Counted from the first letter of the stretch, positions 11,482-25,200 are shown. The stretch is 64,000 nucleotides of DNA from Cherax quadricarinatus (GCF_038502225.1 NC_091346.1:11781865-11845864); one strand, 5' to 3'. A program made the numbers and translations. The notes: generated by a model not told the origin, from the sequence alone.

Positions 11482-11516
11482 GGAAACGTTTCGCCACACA
11501 GTGGCTTCATCAGTCC
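11482..11516 (-). ncRNA. Hammerhead-ribozyme-like motif, unit 2
   Basis: Same motif as in unit 1, exactly 371 bp further along and identical in core, stem II and the palindromic ACGT. Two motifs in direct repeat would define a 371-nt monomer if both cleaved. Confidence 0.5.
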
Positions 11517-12107
11517 ATACAAAGGAGAATCTTGAAGAACAGGAGGAGAATGAGGTAATCAGTCCCTCAACCTTGAGTCGATGTGGTCAGTCCATCAATC
11601 TTGAATAGAATACGGCATACGTGCTGAGAAGGAGCTTATAAACCGTTGGCAGGAGAGGTGCAGAAGTCATAGGTCGTGTAACATTTGTTCAATGTTGAAG
11701 TAGGTCGTGCCCAAGAATTAGGCAAGCGAAGAATTCCCAAGTATTAAGATCCCAAGAAGTTGCAGTGTCTGACAGGTTTGTAGATGAATGGTTCAGAGAA
11801 CCGACATGTTGATAAATTAGACACATGTGCAACTCTTGGGTATCTTTATTGAGGAAACGTTTCGCCACACAGTGGCTTCATACTTGGGAATTCTTCGCTT
11901 GCCTAATTCTTGGGCACAACCTACTTCAACATTGAACAAATGTTACACGACCTATGACTGCTGCACCTCTCCTGCCAACGGTTTATAAGCTCCTTCTCAG
12001 CACGTATGCCGTATTCTATTCAAGATTGATGGACTGACCACATCGACTCAAGGTTGAGGGACTGATTACCTCATTCTCCTCCTGTTCTTCAAGATTCTCC
12101 TTTGTAT

Positions 12108-12142
12108 GGACTGATGAAGCCACTGTGTGGCGAAACGTTTCC
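12108..12142 (+). ncRNA. Hammerhead-ribozyme-like motif, inverted unit 4
   Basis: Plus-strand copy. GGA 12108-12110, CTGATGA 12111-12117, extra A 12118, stem II 12119-12123 with 12127-12131 and loop TGT, GAA 12132-12134, ACGT 12135-12138, expected cleavage after T12139, and TCC 12140-12142 pairing with GGA. AATAAA follows at 12145-12150. Confidence 0.5.
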
Positions 12143-12478
12143 TCAATAAAGATACCCAAGAGTTGCACATGTGTCTAATTTATCAACATGTCGGTTCTCT
12201 GAACCATTCATCTACAAACCTGTCAGACACTGCAACTTCTTGGGATCTTAATACTTGGGAATTCTTCGCTTGCCTAATTCTTGGGCACGACCTACTTCAA
12301 CATTGAACAAATGTTACACGACCTATGACTTCTGCACCTCTCCTGCCAACGGTTTATAAGCTCCTTCTCAGCACGTATGCCGTATTCTATTCAAGATTGA
12401 TGGACTGACCACATCGACTCAAGGTTGAGGGACTGATTACCTCATTCTCCTCCTGTTCTTCAAGATTCTCCTTTGTAT

Positions 12479-12513
12479 GGACTGATGAAGCCACTGTGTG
12501 GCGAAACGTTTCC
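12479..12513 (+). ncRNA. Hammerhead-ribozyme-like motif, inverted unit 5
   Basis: Identical to the motif of unit 4 and 371 bp downstream of it, so both arms of the inverted structure carry a direct pair or near pair of the motif. Confidence 0.5.
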
Positions 12514-12591
12514 TCAATAAAGATACCCAAGAGTTGCACATGTGTCTAATTTATCAACGTGTCGGTTCTCTGAACCATTCATCTACAAATA

Positions 12592-15500
12592 CTAGTGTGT
12601 TGTACACCATGGTACTTGTGCTAGTGTGTTGTACACCATGGTACTTGTGCTAGTGTGTTGTACACCATGGTACTTGTGCTAGTGTGTTGTACACCATGGT
12701 ACTTGTGCTAGTGTGTTGTACACCATGGTACTTGTGCTAGTGTGTTGTACACCATGGTACTTGTGCTAGTGTGTTGTACACCATGGTACTTGTGCTAGTG
12801 TGTTGTACACCATGGTACTTGTGCTAGTGTGTTGTACACCATGGTACTTGTGCTAGTGTGTTGTACACCATGGTACTTGTGCTAGTGTGTTGTACACCAT
12901 GGTACTTGTGCTAGTGTGTTGTACACCATGGTACTTGTGCTAGTGTGTTGCACACCATGGTACTTGTGCTGGTGTGTTGCACACCATGGTACTTGTGCTA
13001 GTGTATTGTACACCATGGTACTTGTGCTAGTGTGTTGTACACCATGGTACTTGTGCTAGTGTGTTGTACACCATGGTACTTGTGCTGGTGTGTTGTACAC
13101 CATGGTACTTGTGCTGGTGTGTTGTACACCATGGTACTTGTGCTAGTGTGTTGCACACCATGGTACTTGTGCTAGTGTGTTGTACACCATGGTACTTGTG
13201 CTAGTGTTGTACACCATGGTACTTGTGCTGGTGTGTTGTACACCATGGTACTTGTGCTGGTGTGTTGTACACCATGGTACTTGTGCTAGTGTGTTGTACA
13301 CCATGGTACTTGTGCTAGTGTGTTGTACACCATGGTACTTGTGCTAGTGTGTTGTACACCATGGTACTTGTGCTGGTGTGTTGTACACCATGGTACTTGT
13401 GCTGGTGTGTTGTACACCATGGTACTTGTGCTGGTGTGTTGTACACCATGGTACTTGTGCTAGTGTGTTGTACACCATGGTACTTGTGCTAGTGTGTTGT
13501 ACACCATGGTACTTGTGCTGGTGTGTTGTACACCATGGTACTTGTGCTGGTGTGTTGTACACCATGGTACTTGTGCTAGTGTGTTGTACACCATGGTACT
13601 TGTGCTAGTGTGTTGTACACCATGGTACTTGTGCTAGTGTGTTGTACACCATGGTACTTGTGCTAGTGTGTTGTACACCATGGTACTTGTGCTAGTGTGT
13701 TGTACACCATGGTAATTGTGCTAGTGTGTTGCACACCATGGTACTTGTGCTAGTGTGTTGTACACCATGGTACTTGTGCTAGTGTGTTGCACACCATGGT
13801 ACTTGTGCTAGTGTGTTGCACACCATGGTACTTGTGCTAGTGTGTTGTACACCATGGTACTTGTGCTAGTGTGTTGCACACCATGGTACTTGTGCTAGTG
13901 TGTTGTACACCATGGTACTTGTGCTAGTGTGTTGCACACCATGGTACTTGTGCTAGTGTGTTGCACACCATGGTACTTGTGCTAGTGTGTTGTACACCAT
14001 GGTACTTGTGCTAGTGTGTTGTACACCATGGTACTTGTGCTAGTGTGTTGTACACCATGGTACTTGTGCTAGTGTGTTGTACACCATGGTACTTTTGCTA
14101 GTGTGTTGTACACCATGGTACTTGTGCTAGTGTGTTGTACACCATGGTACTTGTGCTAGTGTGTTGCACACCATGGTACTTGTGCTGGTGTGTTGTACAC
14201 CATGGTACTTGTGCTAGTGTGTTGTACACCATGGTACTTGTGCTAGTGTGTTGTACACCATGGTACTTGTGCTAGTGTGTTGTACACCATGGTACTTGTG
14301 CTAGTGTGTTGTACAATATGGTACTTGTGCTAGTGTGTTGTACACCATGGTACTTGTGCTAGTGTGTTGCACACCATGGTACTTGTGCTAGTGTGTTGTA
14401 CACCATGGTACTTGTGCTGGTGTGTTGTACACCATGGTACTTGTGCTAGTGTGTTGTACACCATGGTACTTGTGCTAGTGTGTTGTACACCATGGTACTT
14501 GTGCTAGTGTGTTGCACACCATGGTACTTGTGCTAGTGTGTTGCACACCATGGTACTTGTGCTAGTGTGTTGCACACCATGGTACTTGTGCTAGTGTGTT
14601 GCACACCATGGTACTTGTGCTAGTGTGTTGCACACCATGGTACTTGTGCTAGTGTGTTGCACACCATGGTACTTGTGCTAGTGTGTTGCACACCAAGGTA
14701 CTTGTGCTAGTGTGTTGCACACCATGGTACTTGTGCTAGTGTGTTGCACACCATGGAACTTGTGCTAGTGTGTTGTACACCATGGTACTTGTGCTAGTGT
14801 GTTGTACACCATGGTACTTGTGCTAGTGTGTTGTACACCATGGTACTTGTGCTAGTGTGTTGTACACCATGGTACTTGTGCTAGTGTGTTGTACACCATG
14901 GTACTTGTGCTAGTGTGTTGTACACCATGGTACTTGTGCTAGTGTGTTGCACACCATGGAACTTGTGCTAGTGTGTTGTACACCATGGTACTTGTGCTAG
15001 TGTGTTGTACACCATGGTACTTGTGCTAGTGTGTTGTACACCATGGTACTTGTGCTAGTGTGTTGTACACCATGGTACTTGTGCTAGTGTGTTGTACACC
15101 ATGGTACTTGTGCTGGTGTGTTGTACACCATGGTACTTGTGCTGGTGTGTTGTACACCATGGTACTTGTGCTAGTGTGTTGTACACCATGGTACTTGTGC
15201 TAGTGTGTTGTACACCATGGTACTTGTGCTAGTGTGTTGTACACCATGGTACTTGTGCTGGTGTGTTGTACACCATGGTACTTGTGCTAGTGTGTTGTAC
15301 ACCATGGTACTTGTGCTAGTGTGTTGTACACCATGGTACTTGTGCTGGTGTGTTGTACACCATGGTACTTGTGCTAGTGTGTTGTACACCATGGTACTTG
15401 TGCTGGTGTGTTGTACACCATGGTACTTGTGCTAGTGTGTTGTACACCATGGTACTTGTGCTAGTGTGTTGTACACCATGGTACTTGTGCTAGTGTGTTG

Positions 15501-18500
15501 TACACCATGGTACTTGTGCTAGTGTGTTGTACACCATGGTACTTGTGCTAGTGTGTTGTACACCATGGTACTTGTGCTAGTGTGTTGCACACCATGGTAC
15601 TTGTGCTAGTGTGTTGCACACCATGGTACTTGTGCTAGTGTGTTGTACACCATGGTACTTGTGCTAGTGTGTTGTACACCATGGTACTTGTGCTAGTGTG
15701 TTGCACACCATGGTACTTGTGCTGGTGTGTTGTACACCATGGTACTTGTGCTAGTGTGTTGTACACCATGGTACTTGTGCTAGTGTGTTGTACACCATGG
15801 TACTTGTGCTAGTGTGTTGTACACCATGGTACTTGTGCTAGTGTGTTGTACACCATGGTACTTGTGCTAGTGTGTTGTACACCATGGTACTTGTGCTAGT
15901 GTGTTGCACACCATGGTACTTGTGCTAGTGTGTTGTACACCATGGTACTTGTGCTGGTGTGTTGTACACCATGGTACTTGTGCTAGTGTGTTGTACACCA
16001 TGGTACTTGTGCTAGTGTGTTGTACACCATGGTACTTGTGCTAGTGTGTTGCACACCATGGTACTTGTGCTAGTGTGTTGCACACCATGGTACTTGTGCT
16101 AGTGTGTTGCACACCATGGTACTTGTGCTAGTGTTGCACACCATGGTACTTGTGCTAGTGTGTTGCACACCATGGTACTTGTGCTAGTGTGTTGCACACC
16201 ATGGTATTTGTGCTAGTGTGTTGCACACCAAGGTACTTGTGCTAGTGTGTTGCACACCATGGTACTTGTGCTAGTGTGTTGCACACCATGGAACTTGTGC
16301 TAGTGTGTTGTACACCATGGTACTTGTGCTAGTGTGTTGTACACCATGGTACTTGTGCTAGTGGGTTGTACACCATGGTACTTGTGCTAGTGTGTTGTAC
16401 ACCATGGTACTTGTGCTAGTGTGTTGTACACCATGGTACTTGTGCTAGTGTGTTGCACACCATGGAACTTGTGCTAGTGTGTTGTACACCATGGTACTTG
16501 TGCTAGTGTGTTGTACACCATGGTACTTGTGCTAGTGTGTTGTACACCATGGTACTTGTGCTAGTGTGTTGTACACCATGGTACTTGTGCTAGTGTGTTG
16601 TACACCATGGTACTTGACCTGGTGTGTTGTACACCATGGTACTTGTGCTGGTGTGTTGTACAATATGGTACTTGTGCTAGTGTGTTGTACACCATGGTAC
16701 TTGTGCTAGTGTGTTGTACACCATGGTACTTGTGCTAGTGTGTTGTACACCATGGTACTTGTGCTGGTGTGTTGTACACCATGGTACTTGTGCTAGTGTG
16801 TTGTACACCATGGTACTTGTGCTGGTGTGTTGTACACCATGGTACTTGTGCTAGTGTGTTGTACACCATGGTACTTGTGCTAGTGTGTTGTACACCATGG
16901 TACTTGTGCTAGTGTGTTGTACACCATGGTACTTGTGCTAGTGTGTTGTACACCATGGTACTTGTGCTAGTGTGTTGCACACCATGGTACTTGTGCTAGT
17001 GTGTTGCACACCATGGTACTTGTGCTAGTGTGTTGCACACCATGGTACTTGTGCTAGTGTGTTGCACACCATGGTACTTGTGCTAGTGTGTTGCACACCA
17101 TGGTACTTGTGCTAGTGTGTTGCACACCATGGTATTTGTGCTAGTGTGTTGCACACCAAGGTACTTGTGCTAGTGTGTTGCACACCATGGTACTTGTGCT
17201 AGTGTGTTGCACACCATGGAACTTGTGCTAGTGTGTTGTACACCATGGTACTTGTGCTAGTGTGTTGTACACCATGGTACTTGTGCTAGTGTGTTGTACA
17301 CCATGGTACTTGTGCTAGTGTGTTGTACACCATGGTACTTGTGCTAGTGTGTTGTACACCATGGTACTTGTGCTAGTGTGTTGCACACCATGGAACTTGT
17401 GCTAGTGTGTTGTACACCATGGTACTTGTGCTAGTGTGTTGTACACCATGGTACTTGTGCTAGTGTGTTGTACACCATGGTACTTGTGCTAGTGTGTTGT
17501 ACACCATGGTACTTGACCTGGTGTGTTGTACACCATGGTACTTGACCTGGTGTGTTGTACACCATGGTACTTGTGCTGGTGTGTTGTACAATATGGTACT
17601 TGTGCTAGTGTGTTGTACACCATGGTACTTGTGCTAGTGTGTTGTACACCATGGTACTTGTGCTAGTGTGTTGTACACCATGGTACTTGTGCTGGTGTGT
17701 TGTACACCATGGTACTTGTGCTGGTGTGTTGTACACCATGGTACTTGTGCTGGTGTGTTGTACACCATGGTACTTGTGCTAGTGTGTTGTACACCATGGT
17801 ACTTGTGCTAGTGTGTTGTACACCATGGTACTTGTGCTAGTGTGTTGTACACCATGGTACTTGTGCTAGTGTGTTGTACACCATGGTACTTGTGCTAGTG
17901 TGTTGCACACCATGGTACTTGTGCTAGTGTGTTGCACACCATGGTACTTGTGCTAGTGTGTTGTACACCATGGTACTTGTGCTAGTGTGTTGTACACCAT
18001 GGTACTTGTGCTAGTGTGTTGTACACCATGGTACTTTTGCTAGTGTGTTGTACACCATGGTACTTGTGCTAGTGTGTTGTACACCATGGTACTTGTGCTA
18101 GTGTGTTGCACACCATGGTACTTGTGCTGGTGTGTTGTACACCATGGTACTTGTGCTAGTGTGTTGTACACCATGGTACTTGTGCTAGTGTGTTGTACAC
18201 CATGGTACTTGTGCTAGTGTGTTGTACACCATGGTACTTGTGCTAGTGTGTTGTACACCATGGTACTTGTGCTAGTGTGTTGTACACCATGGTACTTGTG
18301 CTAGTGTGTTGCACACCATGGTACTTGTGCTAGTGTGTTGTACACCATGGTACTTGTGCTGGTGTGTTGTACACCATGGTACTTGTGCTAGTGTGTTGTA
18401 CACCATGGTACTTGTGCTAGTGTGTTGTACACCATGGTACTTGTGCTAGTGTGTTGTACACCATGGTACTTGTGCTAGTGTGTTGCACACCATGGTACTT

Positions 18501-19275
18501 GTGCTAGTGTGTTGCACACCATGGTACTTGTGCTAGTGTGTTGCACACCATGGTACTTGTGCTAGTGTGTTGTACACCATGGTACTTGTGCTAGTGTGTT
18601 GTACACCATGGTACTTGTGCTAGTGTGTTGTACACCATGGTACTTGTGCTAGTGTGTTGTACACCATGGTACTTGTGCTAGTGTGTTGTACACCATGGTA
18701 CTTGTGCTAGTGTGTTGTACACCATGGTACTTGTGCTAGTGTGTTGTACACCATGGTACTTGTGCTAGTGTGTTGTACACCATGGTACTTGTGCTGGTGT
18801 GTTGTACACCATGGTACTTGTGCTAGTGTGTTGTACACCATGGTACTTGTGCTAGTGTGTTGTACACCATGGTACTTGTGCTATTGTGTTGTACACCATG
18901 GTACTTGTGCTAGTGTGTTGTACACCATGGTACTTGTGCTAGTGTGTTGTACACCATGGTACTTGTGCTAGTGTGTTGCACACCATGGTACTTGTGCTGG
19001 TGTGTTGTACACCATGGTACTTGTGCTGGTGTGTTGTACACCATGGTACTTGTGCTGGTGTGTTGTACACCATGGTACTTGTGCTAGTGTGTTGTACACC
19101 ATGGTACTTGTGCTGGTGTGTTGCACACCATGGTACTTGTGCTAGTGTGTTGCACACCATGGTACTTGTGCTAGTGTGTTGCACACCATGGTACTTGTGC
19201 TAGTGTGTTGCACACCATGGTACTTGTGCTAGTGTGTTGCACACCATGGTACTTGTGCTAGTGTGTTGCACACCG
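12592..19275. repeat. 29-bp minisatellite array, right part
   Basis: Continuation of the 29-bp array, about 230 units, very homogeneous. It has higher-order structure: the rare variants TGGTATTTG (16202, 17130), TACTTGACCT (16611, 17539) and CAATATGGTA (16661, 17589) recur at exactly 928 bp, which is 32 monomers. A related block with CACCAAGGTA and CATGGAAC lies near 14691-14960. The last units are CAC-type and run straight into the 20-bp satellite at about 19275. Confidence 0.95.
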
Positions 19276-22200
19276 TGCACAGGAACCATCCTTGCTGCAC
19301 AGAAACCTTACGTGCAGCACTGGAACCCTCCCTGCTGCACAGAAACCCTCCCTGCTGCACAGAAACCCTCCCTACTGCACAGAAACTCTCCCTACTGCAC
19401 AGAAACCCTTTCTGCTGCCCAGAAACCCTTTCTGATGCACAGAAACCCTTTCTGCTGCACATGAACCCTCTCTGATTCTCAGGAACCCTACCTGCTGCAC
19501 AGAAACCCTTCCCTGCTACACAGGAACCGTCTCTGTTGCACAGGAACCTTCTCTGCTGCACAGTAACCGTCTCTGCTACACTGAAACCCTCCCTGCTGAT
19601 CAGTAACCCTCCCTACCGCAAAGGAACCCTTCCTGCTGCATAGGAAGCCTCCCTGCTGCAAAGGAACCCTCTGTGCTGCACAGGAACCCTCCATGCTGTA
19701 CAGGAACCCACCATGCTGCACAGGAACCCTCCCTGCTGCACAGAAACTCTCCCTGCTGCACAGGAACCCTCCCTGCTGCACAGAAACCCTCCCTGCTGCA
19801 GCACAGGAACCTTCCGTGCTGCGCACAAACCGTCCGTGCTGCACCTGAACTCTACCTGTTGCACAGAAACCCTCCCTGCTGCCCATAAATCTTACCTGCT
19901 GCTAAGGAACCCTCTCTGCTGCACAGGAACCCTCTCTACTACACACAATCCCTTCTTGCTGGACAGGAATCGTCCCTGCTGCAGTGCAATCATCCCTGCT
20001 GCACAGAAACCCTCCCTGCTGCACAGGAATCGTCCCTGCTGCACAGAAACCCTCCCTGCTGCACGGGAACCATCCATGCTGCACAGAAACCCTCGCTGCT
20101 GCACAAACCCTCGCTGATGCACAGGAACCCTCCCTGCAGCACAGGAACCCTCCCAGCAGCACAGGAATTCTTCCTGCTGCACAGGAAGCCTTCCTGCTGC
20201 ATCGGAACCCAACCTGATGCTCAGCATCCCTCCCAGCTGCACAGGAACCCTCCCAGCTGCAAAGGATCCCTCCCAACTGCACTGAAACCATGCTGCAAAG
20301 GAACCCTCCCTGCAGCACGGGAACCCTCCCTGCTGCACTCCCTTTGGCACAGGAGCCCTACATACTGCAAAGAAAACCTTTCTGCTGCACAGGAACCCTC
20401 CCAGCTCCACAGGAAGTTTCCATGCTGCACAGGAACCTTCCCTGCTGGAGAGGATCTCTGCTGCACATAAACACTGCCTGCTGCACCTTAAGCCCCCTTG
20501 CAGAACAGGAACTCTACCTGCTGCATAGGAACCCTTCCTGCTCGCAGGAAGCCTCCCTCTTACTCAGGAAGCCTTCCGGCTGCATTGGAACACTTCTTAT
20601 TACACCGGAGCTCTCCTTGCTACACAAACTCTCCTGCTCCAAAGAAACTCTCCCTGCTGCACAGGAACCCTCCCAGCTGCACAGGAACCCTCCCAGCTGC
20701 ACAGGAACCCAGTCTGCTGCAAAGGAACCCTTCCTTCTGTCCATAACCCAGCAATCCTGCTGCATTGGAGCGCTTCCTGCACCACAGGAATCCTCCCTGC
20801 TGCATAGGAAGACTCCCTACAGGAGTCCTTCCTTCTGCACAGGAACCTTCCCTGCAGCACAAACACACTTCCGCACAGGCACCTTCCCAACTGCACAGGA
20901 AACCTTCCAGCTACACAGGAACCCTCCATGCTGCACGGAAACCCCTTCTGCTACAGATGAAACCTCACTGCTGCTGAGAAACACTTTCTTCAGCATAGGA
21001 ACCCTCCCCACTGCACAGGAACCCTCCTTGCTACTCAGTAACCGTCTCTGCTGCATTGGAACCTTTCCGGCTGCACAGAAACCGTCCATGCTTCAAGAGT
21101 ACCCTCACTACTGCAAATAAACCCTTCCTCCTTCAGAGGAACCTCCCTGGAGTACAGGAACCCCCCCCCCCTGCTGCCCAGGAACTCTCCCTGCTGCACA
21201 GGAACCCTCCCTGCTGCACAAGAACCCCCCCTGCTGCACAGGAACCCTCCCTGCTGCACAGGAACCCTCCCTGCTGCACAAGAACCCCCTCTGCTGCACA
21301 GGAACACTCACTGCTGCACAGGATCCTTCACAGCTGCACATAAACCCTCCCTGTTGCACAGAAACCTTCCCTGCTGCACTGGAACCCTCTCTGCTACACA
21401 ACCTTTCCTGCTGCACAGGAATCCTCCTTGCTGCACAGGAACACGTCCTGCTGCACAGGAATCCTCTCTGCTACACAGGAACCCTCCCTGCTGCACGGGA
21501 ACCCTCCCTGCTGCGCAGTAACCCTTCCTGCTGTAGAGAAACCCTCCGTGCTGCACGGGAACCCTCCCTGCTGCACAGAAACACTCCCTTCTGCTCAGAA
21601 ACCCTACCTACTGCACAGGAAATCTTCGTGCTACACAGGAACCCTCACTGCTACAAAGAAACCCTCCATTATGCACAGTGACTTTCTGTAACACCGGAAC
21701 CCTCCTTGCTGCACAAGAACCCTCCCTGGTGCACAAAAAACGTCCCTGCTGCACAGGATCTCTGCTACACAGGAACCCTCTGTGCTGTACGGGAACCCTC
21801 TCTTTTGTACAGGAACCCTCCCTGGTGTACAGGAACTCTCAGTGCTGCAAAGGAACCCTCCCTGCTGCAGAGAGCCCTCCCTACCGCATATGAACCCTCC
21901 CTGCGGAAGAGGAATCCTTCATACTGCACAGAAACGCTCCCTGCAGCACAGAAATCCTTCCTGCTGCACAAGAAACCTCCCTGCAGGACAGGAATCCTTA
22001 CTGCTGCACAGGAACCCACCCTTCAGCATAGGAATGCTTCCTGCTGCACAGGAACCCTAACTGCTGCACAGGAACCCTCTCTTTCGTACATAAACCCCCC
22101 TTCTGCACAGGACCCCTCCTTGTTGCAAAGGAACCCTCCCTGCTGCACAGGAAACCTCCCTGCTGGAACGAAACCGTCCGTGCTGCATAGGAACACTCCC

Positions 22201-25200
22201 TGCTGCATAGGAACACTCCCTGCTGCAGAGGAACCCTCCCTGCTGCAGAGGAACCCTCCCTGCTGCAGAGGAACCCTCCCTGCTGCACAGGAACCCTCCC
22301 TGATGCACAGGAACCCTTCCTGCTGCACAGGAACCCTCCCTACTGCACATTAACCCTTCCTGCAGCACAGGAACCCTCCCTGCTGCATACGAACCCTTCC
22401 TGCTAACAGGAAGCCTCCTTCTTACTCAGGAATCCTTCCTGCTGCACAGGAACACTTACTGTTTCTCAGGAACTCTTCCTGCTCCACAGGAACTCTCCTG
22501 CTCCACAGGAACTCTCCTGCTCCACAGGAACTCTCCTGCTCCACAGGAACTCTCCTGCTCCACAGGAACTCTCCTGCTCCACAGGAGCTCTGTTGCACAG
22601 GAACCCCCCTTGCTGCACGGGATCTCTGCTACACAGGAACCCTCGCTGCGGCACAGGAAGCGTCCCTGCTGCTCTCAAGCCCTCCCTGCTGCACCGGAAC
22701 CCTCCCTGCTGCACAGGAACCCTCCCTGCTGCACAGGAACCCTCCCTTCTGCACAGAACACTCCCTGCTGCAAAGAACCCTCCATGCTGCACAGGAAACC
22801 TCCCTGCTGCACAGGAACCCTACGAGCTGCACTGGAACCCTACCAGCTGCACTGAAACTCTCACAGCTTTAAAGAAACCTCCCTGCTGCATAGGGACCCT
22901 CCGTGCAGCACAGAAATCCTTAGTGCAGCACAGGAATCCTTCCTGCTGCACAGAACCCTCCCTGCTGCACAAGAACACTCATTGCTGCACAGGAACCCTC
23001 CCTGCAGCTCAAGAATCCTTCCTGCTGCACAGAACCCTCCCTGAGGCAAAGAACCCTCCCTGCTGCACAGGAACCCTTCCTGCAGCACAAGAATCCTTCC
23101 TGCTGCACAGAGCCCTCCCTGAGGCAAAGAACCCTCCCTGTTACAGACGAACCCTCTCTGCTGCACAGTAACCGTCTCTGCTACACAGGAGCTCTCCCTG
23201 CTGCACTGGGACCCTCCCATCTGCGCAGAAACCGTCTCTGCTGCACAGGAATCCACACTACTGCAGAGGAACCCTTCCTGCTGCACAAGAAACCTCCCTG
23301 CTGCACAGGAACCCTACCTGCTGCACAGGAAAACTTCCTTCTGTACAGGAAACCTTCCCTCCTGCACAGTTACCCTTCCTGCTGCGCAGAAATCCTCCCT
23401 GCTGCACAGGAACCCTCTCTGCAGCACAGGATCTCTTCTGCATAAGAACCGTTCCTGCAGCACTAGAACCCTGCATGCTGCAGAGGAACCCTCCGTGCTT
23501 CACAGAAACCCTCCCTGCTGCGCAGAAACCCTACCTGCTGCTAAGGAACCCTCTCTGCTGCACAGGAACCCTCTCTGCTACAAACAAACCCACCCTGCTG
23601 CACAGGAACCGTCCCTGCTGCACGGAAACCCTCCATGCTACACGGGAACCCTTCCTGCTGGAGAGGATCTCCGCTTCACAGGAACACTCCCTACCTCATA
23701 TTAAGCCTCCTTGCAGGACAGGAACCCTCCCTGCTGCATAGGAATCCTTTTTGCTGCACAGGAACTCTCTTTGCTGCACAGGAACCCTATCAGCTGCACA
23801 GGAACTCTCTCAGCTGCACAGGAACCCTCTCAGCTGCACAAGAACCCTCTCAGCTGCACTGGAACCTTGCCTGCTGCACAGAACCCTCCCTGCTGCACAG
23901 AACCCTCCCTGCTGCACAGAACACTCCCTGCTGCACAGAAATCTTTCCTGCTGCACAGGGACGCTTCCTGCCGCACAGGAATCCTTCCTGCTGCAGAGTA
24001 ACCCCTTCTGCTGCACATGAACCCTCCCTGCTGCACAGGAACTTTCTTGCTGCACAGGAACCCTCCGTGCTGCACAGGAGCAATTCCTGCTGCACAAGAA
24101 CCATTCCAGCTGCACAGGAACCCTCCGTGCTGCACAGAAATCCTCCCTGCTGCACAGAAACCCTCCCTGCTGCACAGAAACCCTCCCTACTGCACAGAAA
24201 CCCTCCCTACTGCACAGAAACCCTCCCTGCTACACAGAAACCCTCCCTGCTGCACAGAACCCTCCCTGCTGCACAGAACCCCCCCTGCTGCATAAAACCC
24301 TCCCTGCTGCACAGAAATCTTTTCTGCTGCACAGGGACGCTTCCTGCCGCACAGGAATCCTTCCTGCTGCACAGGAACCCTCCGTGCAGCACAATAACCC
24401 TCCTTGCTGCACAGGATCCTTCCCTGCTGCACATGAATCTTCCGTCTTGCACAGAATCACTTCCTTCCGCACAGGCACTCTCCTTATTGCACAGGAACCC
24501 TTTCTGACAAACAGGAACCCTCCCTCTTGCACAGGAACCCTCTCTACTGCACAGAAGCCCTCTCTGCTACACAGGAACCCTCCCTGCTGCAGAGTAACCC
24601 CTTCTGCTGCACAGGAACCCTCCCTGCGGCACAGGAACCCTCCCTGCTGCAAAGGAACTTTCTTGCTACACAGGAACCCTCCGTGCTGCACAGGAACAAT
24701 TCCTGCTGCACAAGAACCATCCCTGCTGCACAGGAACCCTTCCTGCTGCACAAGAACACTCCCTGCTGCACTAGAACCCTTCCTGCTGCACAGGAACCCT
24801 CCCTGCAGCACAGAAACCCTCCCTGCAGCACAGGTGCCCTCCCTGCTGCACAGGAACCCACCCTGCTGCACAGGAACCCTCCCCGCTGCACAGAAACCCT
24901 CCCTGCTGCACAGGAACCCTCCCTGATGCACAGAAACCCTCCCTGCTGCACAGAAACCCTTCCTACTGCACAGGAACCCTCCCTGCTGCACAAGAACCCT
25001 CCCTGCTACACAGAAACCCTCCCTGCTGCACAGAAACCCTCCCTGCTGCACAGGAACCCTCCCTGCTGCACAGGAACCCTCCGTGCAGCACAGTAACCCT
25101 CCCTGCTGTACAGGATCCCTCCCTGCTGAACATGAACCCTCCCTCTTGCACAGAATCACTTCCTTCCGTACAGGCGCTCTCCCTATTGCACAGGAACCCT

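Larger units (their letters stand above)
11071..12591. mobile_element. 371-bp hammerhead-bearing units in inverted arrangement (retrozyme-like insertion)
   Basis: Non-satellite block inserted in the 29-bp array. It contains two full direct units (11071-11441, 11442-11812; period exactly 371 bp) and a truncated third (11813-11881). Inverted copies follow: a partial unit (11881-12182), a full one (12183-12553) and a 38-bp tail. Each full unit carries a hammerhead-like core (CTGATGA, 5-bp stem II, GAAAC) followed by AATAAA and AGTTGCAC(A)TGTGTC. The flanks share CTAGTGTGTTGT (11059-11070 and 12592-12603), which fits a 12-bp target duplication, although the repetitive target weakens this. No protein is encoded. 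It best matches metazoan retrozymes or terminal repeats of Penelope-like elements; that assignment is inference. Confidence 0.7.

Noticed and set aside
7632..19275. Regular repeats suggestive of a CRISPR-like array
   Set aside because: The 29-bp units are directly contiguous with no unique spacers, and the context is a eukaryotic retroelement-rich region.
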